A stretch of DNA of 64,000 nucleotides. Origin: Gnetum montanum (lineage: Eukaryota > Streptophyta > Gnetopsida > Gnetales > Gnetaceae). The stretch spans positions 414,920 through 478,919 of the forward strand of contig MNCI01023539.1 in NCBI GenBank assembly GCA_015680685.1. Direction: 5' to 3'. The position numbers were made by a program, and so were the translations under genes. The notes below the pieces were generated by a model. That model was given only the letters and a program-made list of their open reading frames with translations, was not told where the DNA came from and did no database searches. The first letter of the stretch is position 1. Every line of letters starts with the position of its first letter. Positions 55,286-64,000 of this stretch are shown here, one piece after another.

Positions 55286-57259
55286 CTAGAATGGGGGGTA
55301 TCCCCCATAACTAATCGGTTGAGGATGGCAAGGATTAATAAATGGAAGATGAGGATCCTTGCATGTTGGAAGTATTGAAACTTGGCCATACTTACCCCAT
55401 CGAGGTTCATACACTTGATTATAGTAAGCATAGTGGGACAATTTATATGATGTAGTTCCTGGATAATGAGTTGACCCACTATGATATTTGGGACCGTTAG
55501 ATGGTATGCAAGGATCAAGTTGTCACTCTCCATTCTTGTGTTCATTGGGTCGTGTGGTTGTTGGAGTGTGAGTTGGTGGCCCTGATGAAGTTACATGAGG
55601 TGTTGGGTTCGAAGATAAGGATGCACCACAGTGTGGGACTTGTGCTGAGTTGGAGGATGTAGTGGCCTCGAAATTGTGTTGTCCCTTCCTAGGGTCATTT
55701 CTAAAGAAGGGACACCTTCGATGTTGCTGAGGTCTCTCACTGCTGTTGGTAGTAGTAGCACAAGTAACGTTCATGGGTTATTGCGGTGGTGCAGACACCT
55801 TAGGAATAGTTGGTGGAAATGTAGAAGAAGGAAAAGGATGAGAATGTTGAAATTTAGGAGGAGTATAAGGTGCATAAGGTGGTGGTTGTGTTGAAGACAT
55901 GGGCTGATAGTATTGAGGAGAATCGTACTATGGTGAGATAAAGTGTGTTGGCCCAGCTGGAGAAATAGGATGTTGAACAAGATAAGTGTTTGGGTTCGAA
56001 TGATACGAAGGGTATCTCCAATTTAGTGGTAGATTCCCCCACGACTGGGATTGTTTCCACTATGATCGAACATAGTATCTTTGTACGAACTTTGGATGTA
56101 ACGTGCTCCCCCAATGCTCATGTAAATGTAACAATATTGGGCATTGGCCTTTGGGGTGATCATACAGGCATATGTTGCATTCATACGTATGATTGGCAGT
56201 TGAGCTCTTATTTTCCTTATCCCTTCTTTCCGATTGTCTAATGTTTTGTCCTACTTCTTGGGTTGTCAAAACTCTATCTCCAATGATGTTGATAAATTCT
56301 CCACACTTTTGATACATCCATTACAACATCTTATTAATCTTTGCCTCGACCTCTTCTAATGATTGTTGTACTGGCAAAGATGGTTCTTTCTCCTTGTGAT
56401 AGGTTGATTTCTCCTTTTTATGATCATGGACCTTTGTTAAGTTGAGATTTTGGTCCCGTTGATGTTTTTCAACACTCTCCCATCTAGCCAATTCTCCTTC
56501 TTCTTTTGCTACCCGCTTAATAAGCTCTTGGAATTGATGGGTTCATAGTTTGTATAGTTGACCTTGGGCATACATCCCTAGGGTCTCTCTTGTTTCATCA
56601 CAAAGCCCATCAATGATATGGTACATTAGCCTTTCCTCGAAAAACCCATGGCCTGAATAGTTGTTTAACAATGTGTAATATCTTTCTAAGGCCATGTCCG
56701 AGGGTTCATGTTGTGCTTGTTTCCACTCTTGGATTTGTTTCCTCAAGGCTGACACTCTTGCGTAGGTTTGATATTTTTCATTAAAGAGTTCTACCATTGT
56801 TGACCAACGTCATATTGAATTTGGTTTTAACAATCTGTACCATACTTTTGCTTGGCCAACGAGTGTCATAGGAAGGATCTTAAGTTTTTGCCAACTATTG
56901 TCAATGTTTTTCCACGTACAGGCATCGTAGAAGGCTTGTAAATGTTGATGCAAATCTAAGTCATAGCCTCCTGAAAAATTAGGGATGTTGTTTAAATCAA
57001 GCCTAGGTAGACAGCTCTCTTTACGATGCCTATAGGAGATTCGAATAGCCTCTTGTATGCTTGTAATGGCCAGTGGGGATTCATCGTCATCAGGTAAGTT
57101 AGGCTTTCATGTGTTGGGATGATGTTACTTTTGTTCATGTTTATAAGAAACCCCCACTTCAGGTTGTGTACTCCAATCTTCATTGTCATATAGTTCGTTG
57201 GTTCTCCAATGAACTTCCTCACTAGGTGTGACATTAGTGTAATCTTGTAGGAGAGGCAT
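55286..57259 (-). pseudogene. gag: Element B gag (few stops)
   Basis: Starts MPLLQDYTNVTPSEEVHWR at 57,259. Core VELFNEKYQTYARVSALRKQ at 56,735-56,797, then ERYYTLLNNYSGHGFFEERL. It retains an intact CX2CX3HX4C knuckle (CNICLYDHPKGQC near 56,150-56,190), the best of this subfamily. C-terminal Pro/Tyr/His-rich domain to a TAG at 55,286. Confidence 0.84.
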
Positions 57260-57381
57260 GGTCGTGAAGTTCTGTGTGAATTTATATGTGACATTTTATA
57301 ATTACTTCTTTCTAAAAGATATATTGTTAAGTCCTTTACAGCGACCTTGTATGATATAACTAATCTAGATAACTAGCACCA

Positions 57382-57399
57382 TCCCCAGCAATGGCGCCA
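57382..57399 (-). other. Primer binding site of element B
   Basis: The minus strand reads TGGCGCCATTGCTGGGGA, directly inside the 5' LTR. Confidence 0.82.
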
Positions 57400-57400
57400 A

Positions 57401-58212
57401 TGATGAGTGACGAGGTAGCCCTACACTCAACCATACGAATACAAGCATTACACGTGCGATCCGATCGAACTCCACAGATGAAGTGTTATGGTATCTAGAC
57501 AGTTAGCCTTAGGTCGTAGTTCGCTATCTTCCCACCTGGACTAGTATTAGCTTTGTCACGTCTGGTTTAGTCCAGAGTGAGGTGTATGATGTGTTTTCTA
57601 ATCTAATGCTACTCCTTAAGGCAATGGAAAGTAGTATTAACTAAGCTAGGAGAGAAGGTGAGGGAATCTAAACTAGCCTAAGTGTGATGAGCATCTGTTC
57701 CTTGATTACCCGTACACATCTTGGACTTCATGCACCACTACCACTGGGATTACCAAGCGCAGATCCTAGGTACGCTACTAGCTTACCAAGTAGTCACACT
57801 TAAATGCTCGTAATCAAGTTATACTCATTCCACATTTTAACATGAGTTAAGGGTGAGAGAGATTAACTAGGAAAGTAGTAAATAAAAATTAATTAAATGA
57901 TTAAACTAAGTGAATGCTGCAATGATGAAGTAATCTCAATCTTTATTTTCGGTCATGTGCGTGTCCAAGTACGTCACACTCGAATAAAGGTGTTGTACAA
58001 TTACAATCACCACACTGTGGGCATACACTGGGAAATAATTCTAACTCTAAGAAGGAAAAACTACAAGAGTTTGGGTAAGGAACTAAGAACTAACTCCCAA
58101 AACTCATCTGTCTACCTCTTATTTATAGATGAGGAGACAGGCTGCGATATCACGTATGTGATATCGCGGCTGGGCATGTGATATCGCGATCGCCCCAAAT
58201 GACGACTCATCA
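57401..58212 (-). repeat. Element B 5' LTR
   Basis: TGATGAGTGACGAGG...GACGACTCATCA, 812 bp; palindromes at 58,143-58,192; TATA-like TATTTATAGATGAGG reading leftward at about 58,119-58,133. Confidence 0.92.
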
Positions 58213-58217
58213 TCATT

Positions 58218-59575
58218 GATGAGGTAAAAAAAAGGATTTGATTGTAAGAGTCTCTAAGGGTAAAGGACTTAACTAACCCAACTAAAATATATGCAAGTGG
58301 ATCCTCCCAAAGCAAACATAGGCCTTTTATGCCCTTACATAACTTCAAACCAAGGAGTCTTTGGGCTCCATGGATGATTAATGGTTCTGGTAGGTTAAGT
58401 ACAAAAACTCGGAAAAAAATACCTAAGAATTTCAACACATCAAACTAGGACATTGAACAAGAACATGAAACTAGTAGTGAGGTGAGACATGGAAAGCATA
58501 AATGGATGAGAGAGAGTGGAATGGAGTTCCTAATTAAGGTCACATGAAGTCCCTTGTGGATTTTATGGTTAAATAACTTGATAAGATCCATGATTAGTCT
58601 AGACTAAAACCAACCTCATTTAGTAACTTCGCATCATCATTCTAAGACCAGTTCATCCCCCTGAGCACAAGAGTGCTCCCACAAAACAACCATCATTCCT
58701 TATTAAAGAAGAAAAGAGAAGTAGGAAGTGAGAAAGGGCCTTGGTTAGAGGGGACCTTCAGGCATGGGTAACATATCTTCTAGTCCCATAACCAATGCTT
58801 GTAGCCTATTTATTTTGTCTAAGTGGTGTGCTTTGAATTTCCCTCATTCCTTGTTTTTTCGAAATGGGAACCACACCATGCAAAGACATATGTGTTTATT
58901 TTGTCTAAGGGGTGTGCTTTAAAATCCCATTGTTTTTGTTTTTGGCTTTTTATGAGAACCACACCATGCAAAGACTTATTCAACTTCCTTTTATTGGTCG
59001 ACATTGAATGGTAAGAAATCCATGAAAATACACATGCACCCAAGCAAATAGAAAAGCACAAAGAATATTGAATTCCCTTGAAGCCACACCCTGTTTAAAC
59101 CTTTGAATCCTTTCCAATTTCAACAACTACCAAGTCACAAATTTGTTAAAGTTTTGTTAATGAAAAAGGGATTGCACATTTCCAAAACAAGGAAAACCAT
59201 AAAGTTTGTGGATGGGTGGATTTTGTGGACACACAACCTATTACATGAAAAAGAAACCATGTCCTAATCATCCATAACAAAATTCAAAGCTAGAATCTAG
59301 ACACCAACAATCAAATAACAAAATAGTACATACCACCATTAAGCAATGCATTACCATTGTACCTAGCACTTATTAACAAAAAGTTAGAAAATCACACCAA
59401 AATAAAAGAAAAATATAAAAAAAATGTAAGATATTCAAGAAATAGCAAATGTACTAATGATGGTGTAAAACAAAAATTAGAAAATATTAATAACAAGAAA
59501 ATAAGAAGATGTAAAATAAAAAATGTGTAAAACAAAAAGTTAAAAAATTGAGGAGCCACTTATATGGTTAGCATG
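58218..59575 (-). other. Element F spacer
   Basis: Non-coding. Conserved block in reverse (GTGGATCCTCCCAAAGC) at 58,297-58,313; the segment around 58,790-59,090 is the inverse of the AAAACACAAAA/CAAAGCACACC stretch in C and D; a degenerate TTTTGTTTTACAC repeat lies at 59,400-59,550. Confidence 0.65.
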
Positions 59576-59837
59576 GGTGGCCATCTCCCCCATGACTAAG
59601 TTGAAAGGAGGAGATCTGAAAAATCGAGCATGATTGTCCATCTGATAAGGCGTTTGTTGTATTAGCTAGCTTATGCTCGTGGAAAGGTTTGATTTGTTGG
59701 ATGTTAATCAATTTTTTCTTATTTGGGCTCTTAGGTTTGTAGATCATCATGGCCCCAAAAGGAAAAGTTTTGTAAATGATGTAAGGTCCTTCCCACAACA
59801 TTTAGAACTTAGTTCATTGAGGTACATGTGTGGGGTT

Positions 59838-60650
59838 CTAGTAGAGAACCTTATCTCCTGATTGAAATTTGACTTTTTTTATTTTAAGGTCATGACACTT
59901 TTTTCTGTAGGCCTTGTGCAACTTGTTAGATGATAGGGCCACCAATTGGTTTTTGTCTAGCAAGTTGAGATTCATTAGTCTTTCTTTTTGTGCTAGACTC
60001 AAGTCAAGGTTGAGGTTGCAAGTTCTTGAAAGTGTACGAAGCTTGGATTGAATAGGAAGTGTTGGTAGTTTTTTGTACACAAGCTCATAGGGAGAATAGG
60101 CTATAGGAAGTTTCCATGTTGAGTGGTAGGCCCAAAGGGCATCGTTGAGTTTTGTGCTCCAGTCTTTCTTATATTTGCTAATAGTTTCTGTTAGAACCCT
60201 TGTGATTTCCCTATTGGTAACCTTAGCTTGACCATTGGCTTGGGGGTGGTAGGGTGTTGTGAGTTTATGTTCAACCCTCAATTGTTGCATGAGCTTCTGA
60301 AAAGTAGTGCCTATAAAGTGAGTTCCATTATCAAAAATTAATGCATGTGGCACACCAAACCTATTTACAACATTTTGTTGTACAAATTGAATTGCAGTAG
60401 AAGATGTACAGTCAATGATAGCTACTGCTTTTGCCCATTTCATTTTGTAGTCAATAGCAACTATGATGGATGCCTTTCCATTTGACATGGGCGTGATGAG
60501 ACCCATGAAATCAATGCCCAAGATGTTGAAGAATTCTAGTGGTTGAATCCATTGCTAAGGTTTCTTCATTCGAGCAGTCATTCCACCATCTCATTGGCAT
60601 CGTTCAGAAGCGCAAACATAATAATGAGCATCCCTAAAGATTGTTAGCCA
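59838..60650 (-). pseudogene. Element F integrase, catalytic Glu replaced by Lys
   Basis: Zinc-binding end (C..C followed by GGMTARMKKP) at about 60,545-60,620 with stops, then an open 227-codon core. WGIDFMG-type start (GIDFMG, first catalytic Asp), second Asp in FDNGTHF, and spacing of 36 to the third position, which is Lys (NGQAKVTNREI; codon at 60,222-60,224) where the family has Glu. The C-terminal region has FQSGDKVLY. GIDFMG and the FMDDF box of the RT are typical of the Athila lineage. The enzyme would be inactive even if translated. Confidence 0.85.
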
Positions 60651-61106
60651 ATAGTATCCTGCCATCAGGATTTTAATGGCTATGCGTCTCCCAGCATAGT
60701 GTCCTCCATAAGGACCTTCATGAGCATCTTGGAGAATGTGTAGTTAATCAACATCAAGGACACACCAACGAACCAGGCCATCGATGCACACCTTGTAGAG
60801 GTGTCCATTGATCTTCATAAAGCGTTTTACCTAGTGAAGAAACTATTATTTCTTTCGGTGGTCCAATCCTTGTGGCATCTCTTAGGTGGGAAGATAGTTG
60901 AGAATGTCATCATACCATTTACACTCATTGAGCAATTGTTTAGTTATAGCCTCAGCAAAGAGGTGTCCATCAGGAAACATATCAGATAGTGGGTTTTCTT
61001 CCTCTTTGTTGTTCTATCACAACAAAGAAAAGTGATCAAGGACCACATTCTTAATGCCCTTTCGATCTACCATCGTAAGATCAAATTCCTACAAGATCAC
61101 TACCCA

Positions 61107-61400
61107 CTATATGACATAGGGGTTCACTGTTGGCTTGTTCATTAGGAAGTGAATGGCATTGTGGTCTGTGTACACAAACACCTTGTATTCAAGCACATAA
61201 TGTCTGAACTTCTCTAGAGCAAGCACCACTACCATCAATTCTTTTTCTGTAGTGGTGTAGTTTAGTTGTGCACCCACAATGCTTCGACTAGCGTAGTGGA
61301 TGTAGTATGGATGTTTCTTGTCATCCATCTACGTAACCACAGCTTCCAAGGCATAATTTGATGCATCCGTCATGACATGAAATGGTCTGGACTAGTTAGG
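61107..61400 (-). pseudogene. Element F RNase H
   Basis: Minus-strand frame with HYASRSIVGAQLNYTTTEKE (conserved Glu) and VFVYTDHNAIHFLMNK (conserved Asp), the standard RNase H core of Ty3/gypsy pol. Between here and integrase (60,650-61,107) is the decayed connection region. Confidence 0.82.
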
Positions 61401-61469
61401 TGCTTACAGGATTGGAGTTTCTATAAGTTTCTCTTTTAGCTATTTGAATGCTTTTTTACATTTTGTAGT

Positions 61470-62350
61470 TTAGACAAATGGAGCATCTTTCTTTGTTAGC
61501 TCCACCAACAGCTTTGTGATCTCAGAGAAATTTTTTATGAATTTTCGGTAGTAGCCAGTATGTCTAAGGAATGATCGAACACCTTTGACAGTTTCTAGTT
61601 GGTAGGTTATTCCTTGGATAACCTTTATTTTCTCAGGGTCTACCTCAATTCCTACTTGTGATATTCTATGTCCCAATACAATGCCTTCCTGGACCATTAG
61701 GTGACTTTTTTGTCAGTTGAGTCACACGTTGTTTTCAACACATTATTTTAGCACTTACTCAAGCTGATCTAAGGCTTGCTCAAATGTAGCTCCAGAAGTG
61801 GAGAAGTCATCCATGAAGACTTCCACACCACTTTCAATTTTCTATTGAAAAATGCTTAGAACTAGATGTTGGAATGTAGCAGGAGCATTTCATAGGCCAA
61901 ATGGCATCTTGTGATATGAAAAAGTCCCTCAAGGACTTGTGAATGTTGTCTTCACCTAGTCCTCTAGTGCAATTTCAATTTGGTTATAGCCACTATAACC
62001 ATGTAGAAAACTATAGTAGCAATTCCCAGATATTGTGTAATTCTTGATCAACAAATGGCAATGGAAAATGATCCTTGAATGTTCCCATATTCAGTAGCAA
62101 AAAATCAATGTAGACCCACCACTTACCTCCTTTCTTTGGCACAATCACGAGTGAACTAACACACTAACTATCCACAATGGGATAAATGAACCCCACCTTG
62201 AGGAGTTGTTTAATTTCCTCTTTGATGATCTACTTCAATTTGGGATTCAATCACCTCTATGGCTATCTCTTTGGCTTCATGGCCAAATCAATGTAACTAC
62301 GATGTTAGCATATCCTAGGATCAATCCCTATGAGTTCAAGATATGACCAA
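61470..62350 (-). pseudogene. Element F reverse transcriptase
   Basis: Fragments in order: YNQIEIALED, MPFGL then NAPATFQ with stops between, EVFMDDFSTSG (the catalytic DD box), then [20 protein letters not shown] and [19 protein letters not shown]. Several TAG/TGA stops fall within the palm. Order and motifs are those of Ty3/gypsy RT. Confidence 0.82.
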
Positions 62351-62826
62351 GTAAAAGCTACTGACCATTTTTCAACCACATTCAATAGCATCTTTTTCTT
62401 CTCTAGAGCAAGATTTGCATCGATTATGACTGGCTTCTCATTTTTTAAAAACACATATTCCATTCCAGCTAGTAGCATTTTTAGTTTAAGGGGATCTTAC
62501 TTAAAATTTTTAGGAATTTTCAACTCTCCCCAATAAGTATCATCATTTGTATCATCAAAGAGTTGGTGATGACCTTGCTCAAGTTCATCTATGCCTATGA
62601 CATATGTGCATGTCAAGCTCTTAGTCGGTTCCACGCAAAGTGTACTACTTTCAAAATTAGTGGTCAACCACTGGGTACCCTCCTATTTTGTGGTTGTTGT
62701 GTATAGACACCTTTGAATTTCTACTTTTGGTGCACACTAATTTCATGTAGAGATAGATGCTTATTTCACAGCCTAGAGTTTCTACACACAATTACACCTT
62801 GTATGGTTGTACATGATGCATTGAAC

Positions 62827-63285
62827 TTACTTCTTCTTGATCTTTTTGAATGCATTTTCTTTGGATATTTCCAAGGAAATATCTCTAATGTCCATTCTTG
62901 CATTAACATTACTACGCCATGTCCTTCCCATGATGATTGAAAAATCCCCTTTGCAATTCTTTATCTTAATTACTAGGAAATCAACAAGATAAGACCACCC
63001 ACTTATAGTGATCACAATGTCTTCCACCAGTTCCAATGGAACAGTGATGGACTAGTTTGTCAATTCTAATATGATATTACTCTTCTTGAGAGGAGGCAGG
63101 TTCCATGTAGTGTACATCTCATGATAAATTAAATTGACACCAGAACCTGAGTCGAGAAGAGCTTTGCATGGTTCATTCCTAGTAATCTCCAAGTAAATGA
63201 GAGGACTTCCAAGATTGGGTAGTTTTCTAGGAAGTTTTCTACCATGGATCCAATTAGATACAGTGTGAGTAAGCATCATAGTATG
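62827..63285 (-). pseudogene. Element F aspartic protease
   Basis: LTHTVSNWIHGRKLPRKLPN, ALLDSGSGVNLI (catalytic motif), then after one stop SITVPLELVEDIVITISGWS and FSIIMGRTW. Homologous end to end to the protease frames of C and D, which shows the three subfamilies share ancestry. Confidence 0.82.
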
Positions 63286-64000
63286 GATCCTAGGTGGATT
63301 TCGATTTGAAGGGGACTCAAAGGATTTTGATATGGAGAAAGATGGAGGGACAAGGTTGTCAACTGTAGGGGTATTTGAGGGCTTAGGTGGACTGTAGGAT
63401 CAAAAGAAAGGTCTTTTCTTTGATCAAGTATTTGACCCATCCAATTGATGAACCAGTTATAGATTAACAACCCTAATAGTGTTGCATTGTTTTGGTTGAG
63501 CCAGTACTTCATCCCACATAGGTGGAGAAAGTGGTAGTTGTGTGGCTAGAGGAGGAACATGTGCAAGGACAGAAGAGGAATAAGGAAAAAAAGTGGCATA
63601 CCTTCTTTCATGTGGAGAATGAATTTGATAATAATCAGAAGGGTAGTAGTAAGATTGGAAAGTAGAAATGTGACTGGAGGAGTCACATGAAGATAGGGGT
63701 TGCTGATTATAGTACCCACATGGATTAGGTTATCTATAAGGATATTGCTACCTTGGTGATGCTAGTACCCATGATTATGGTTGTTGCCAGTGTTGATACT
63801 GCTCATATGATTGCGGTGGAGTTCCACTTGGATAATATTTTTGTTGCTAGTGGAATTGCCTAAAATTACCCTAAGGATAAGGTAATCTTCTATATGTTGG
63901 CCTTTTGTGTTAGTCGTAGATTCAAAGCATACACCCCAAACTCCTGTAAACATGACACTATGGGGCAACATCCCTTAGGATGTTCATATTGGTTGATGTC
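63286..64000 (-). pseudogene. gag: Element F gag C-terminal end
   Basis: Decayed Pro/Gln/Tyr-rich linker. At the extreme right a knuckle-like EHPKGCCP region (63,965-63,990) and LQEFGVYALN-type sequence match the end of the C/D gag. Continues outside the window. Confidence 0.65.

Larger units (their letters stand above)
42435..58212 (-). mobile_element. Element B: gag plus accessory-ORF element, nested in F
   Basis: Perfect TCATT duplication at 42,430-42,434 and 58,213-58,217. 3' LTR (split by element C), accessory ORF, internal promoter-like module, spacer, gag, primer site and 5' LTR. No protease, RT or integrase. Confidence 0.9.
40971..64000 (-). mobile_element. Element F: pol-carrying Athila-like element, 3' side, runs past the window
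   Basis: Inserted in LINE copy 2. 3' LTR at 40,971-41,809, reversed polypurine tract TACCCCCATGACTG at 41,810, accessory-position remnant to 42,434, then the 15.8-kb insertion of B, then spacer (58,218-59,575), integrase, RNase H, RT, protease and the end of gag up to the window edge. It is the only element here with pol. More diverged than the others, so older. Confidence 0.85.

Overview
This window looks like nuclear DNA from a land plant with a large, repeat-rich genome. Three things point there: the remains of an HD2-type histone deacetylase (a plant-specific family), Athila-like Ty3/gypsy retrotransposons primed by tRNA-Asp, and deeply nested insertions. I cannot name the species. A gymnosperm or fern would fit the repeat density, but that is inference.

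Host-like sequence is confined to about 7.6-16.2 kb and 37.6-41.0 kb. It holds (i) an HD2-like gene starting at 7,967, whose N-terminal nucleoplasmin-like domain has two in-frame stops, with acidic C-terminal exons at 14.3-14.7 kb; (ii) a two-exon open gene at 10,339-11,839 with faint NB-ARC (NLR) motifs, lying between the two halves of the HD2 gene; (iii) a second HD2 copy (38.2-39.1 kb) that has only the Lys-rich and acidic exons; and (iv) a decayed minus-strand LINE next to each HD2 copy. HD2 tail plus LINE is therefore a tandem duplication, later pulled apart by retrotransposons.

The rest is LTR retrotransposon. Six related elements plus one solo LTR share LTR ends (TGATGAG...CTCATCA). 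Element G (minus, 1-2,849) runs off the left edge. Element A (minus, 16,192-37,612) sits in LINE copy 1 and contains D (plus, 17,036-23,946), a solo LTR (27,018-27,861) and E (minus, 3' LTR at 28,850), whose 5' end seems to have merged with A's. Element F (minus, 40,971 to beyond 64,000) sits in LINE copy 2 and contains B (minus, 42,435-58,212), which contains C (plus, 43,102-50,306). Exact 5-bp target duplications support D (ATAAC), C (GTAAG) and B (TCATT). An unrelated, apparently non-coding LTR element H (2,850-7,570) has an initiator-Met-type primer site.

The Athila-like elements divide into three partial gene sets. C and D (and probably G) carry gag, with protease visible in C and D, but no RT, RNase H or integrase. 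A, E and B carry gag plus a roughly 930-codon accessory ORF (env-like position, coiled-coil C-terminal half) but no protease or pol; A keeps only the ends of that ORF. F carries protease-RT-RNase H-integrase, all decayed. Shared LTR ends, priming sites, a conserved spacer block and a splice-acceptor-like AG just before the accessory ATG suggest trans-complementation. The most unusual signal is an array of GATATC-centred palindromes above the TATA box in the LTRs, which recurs above a second, internal TATA box in front of the accessory ORF in E and B.
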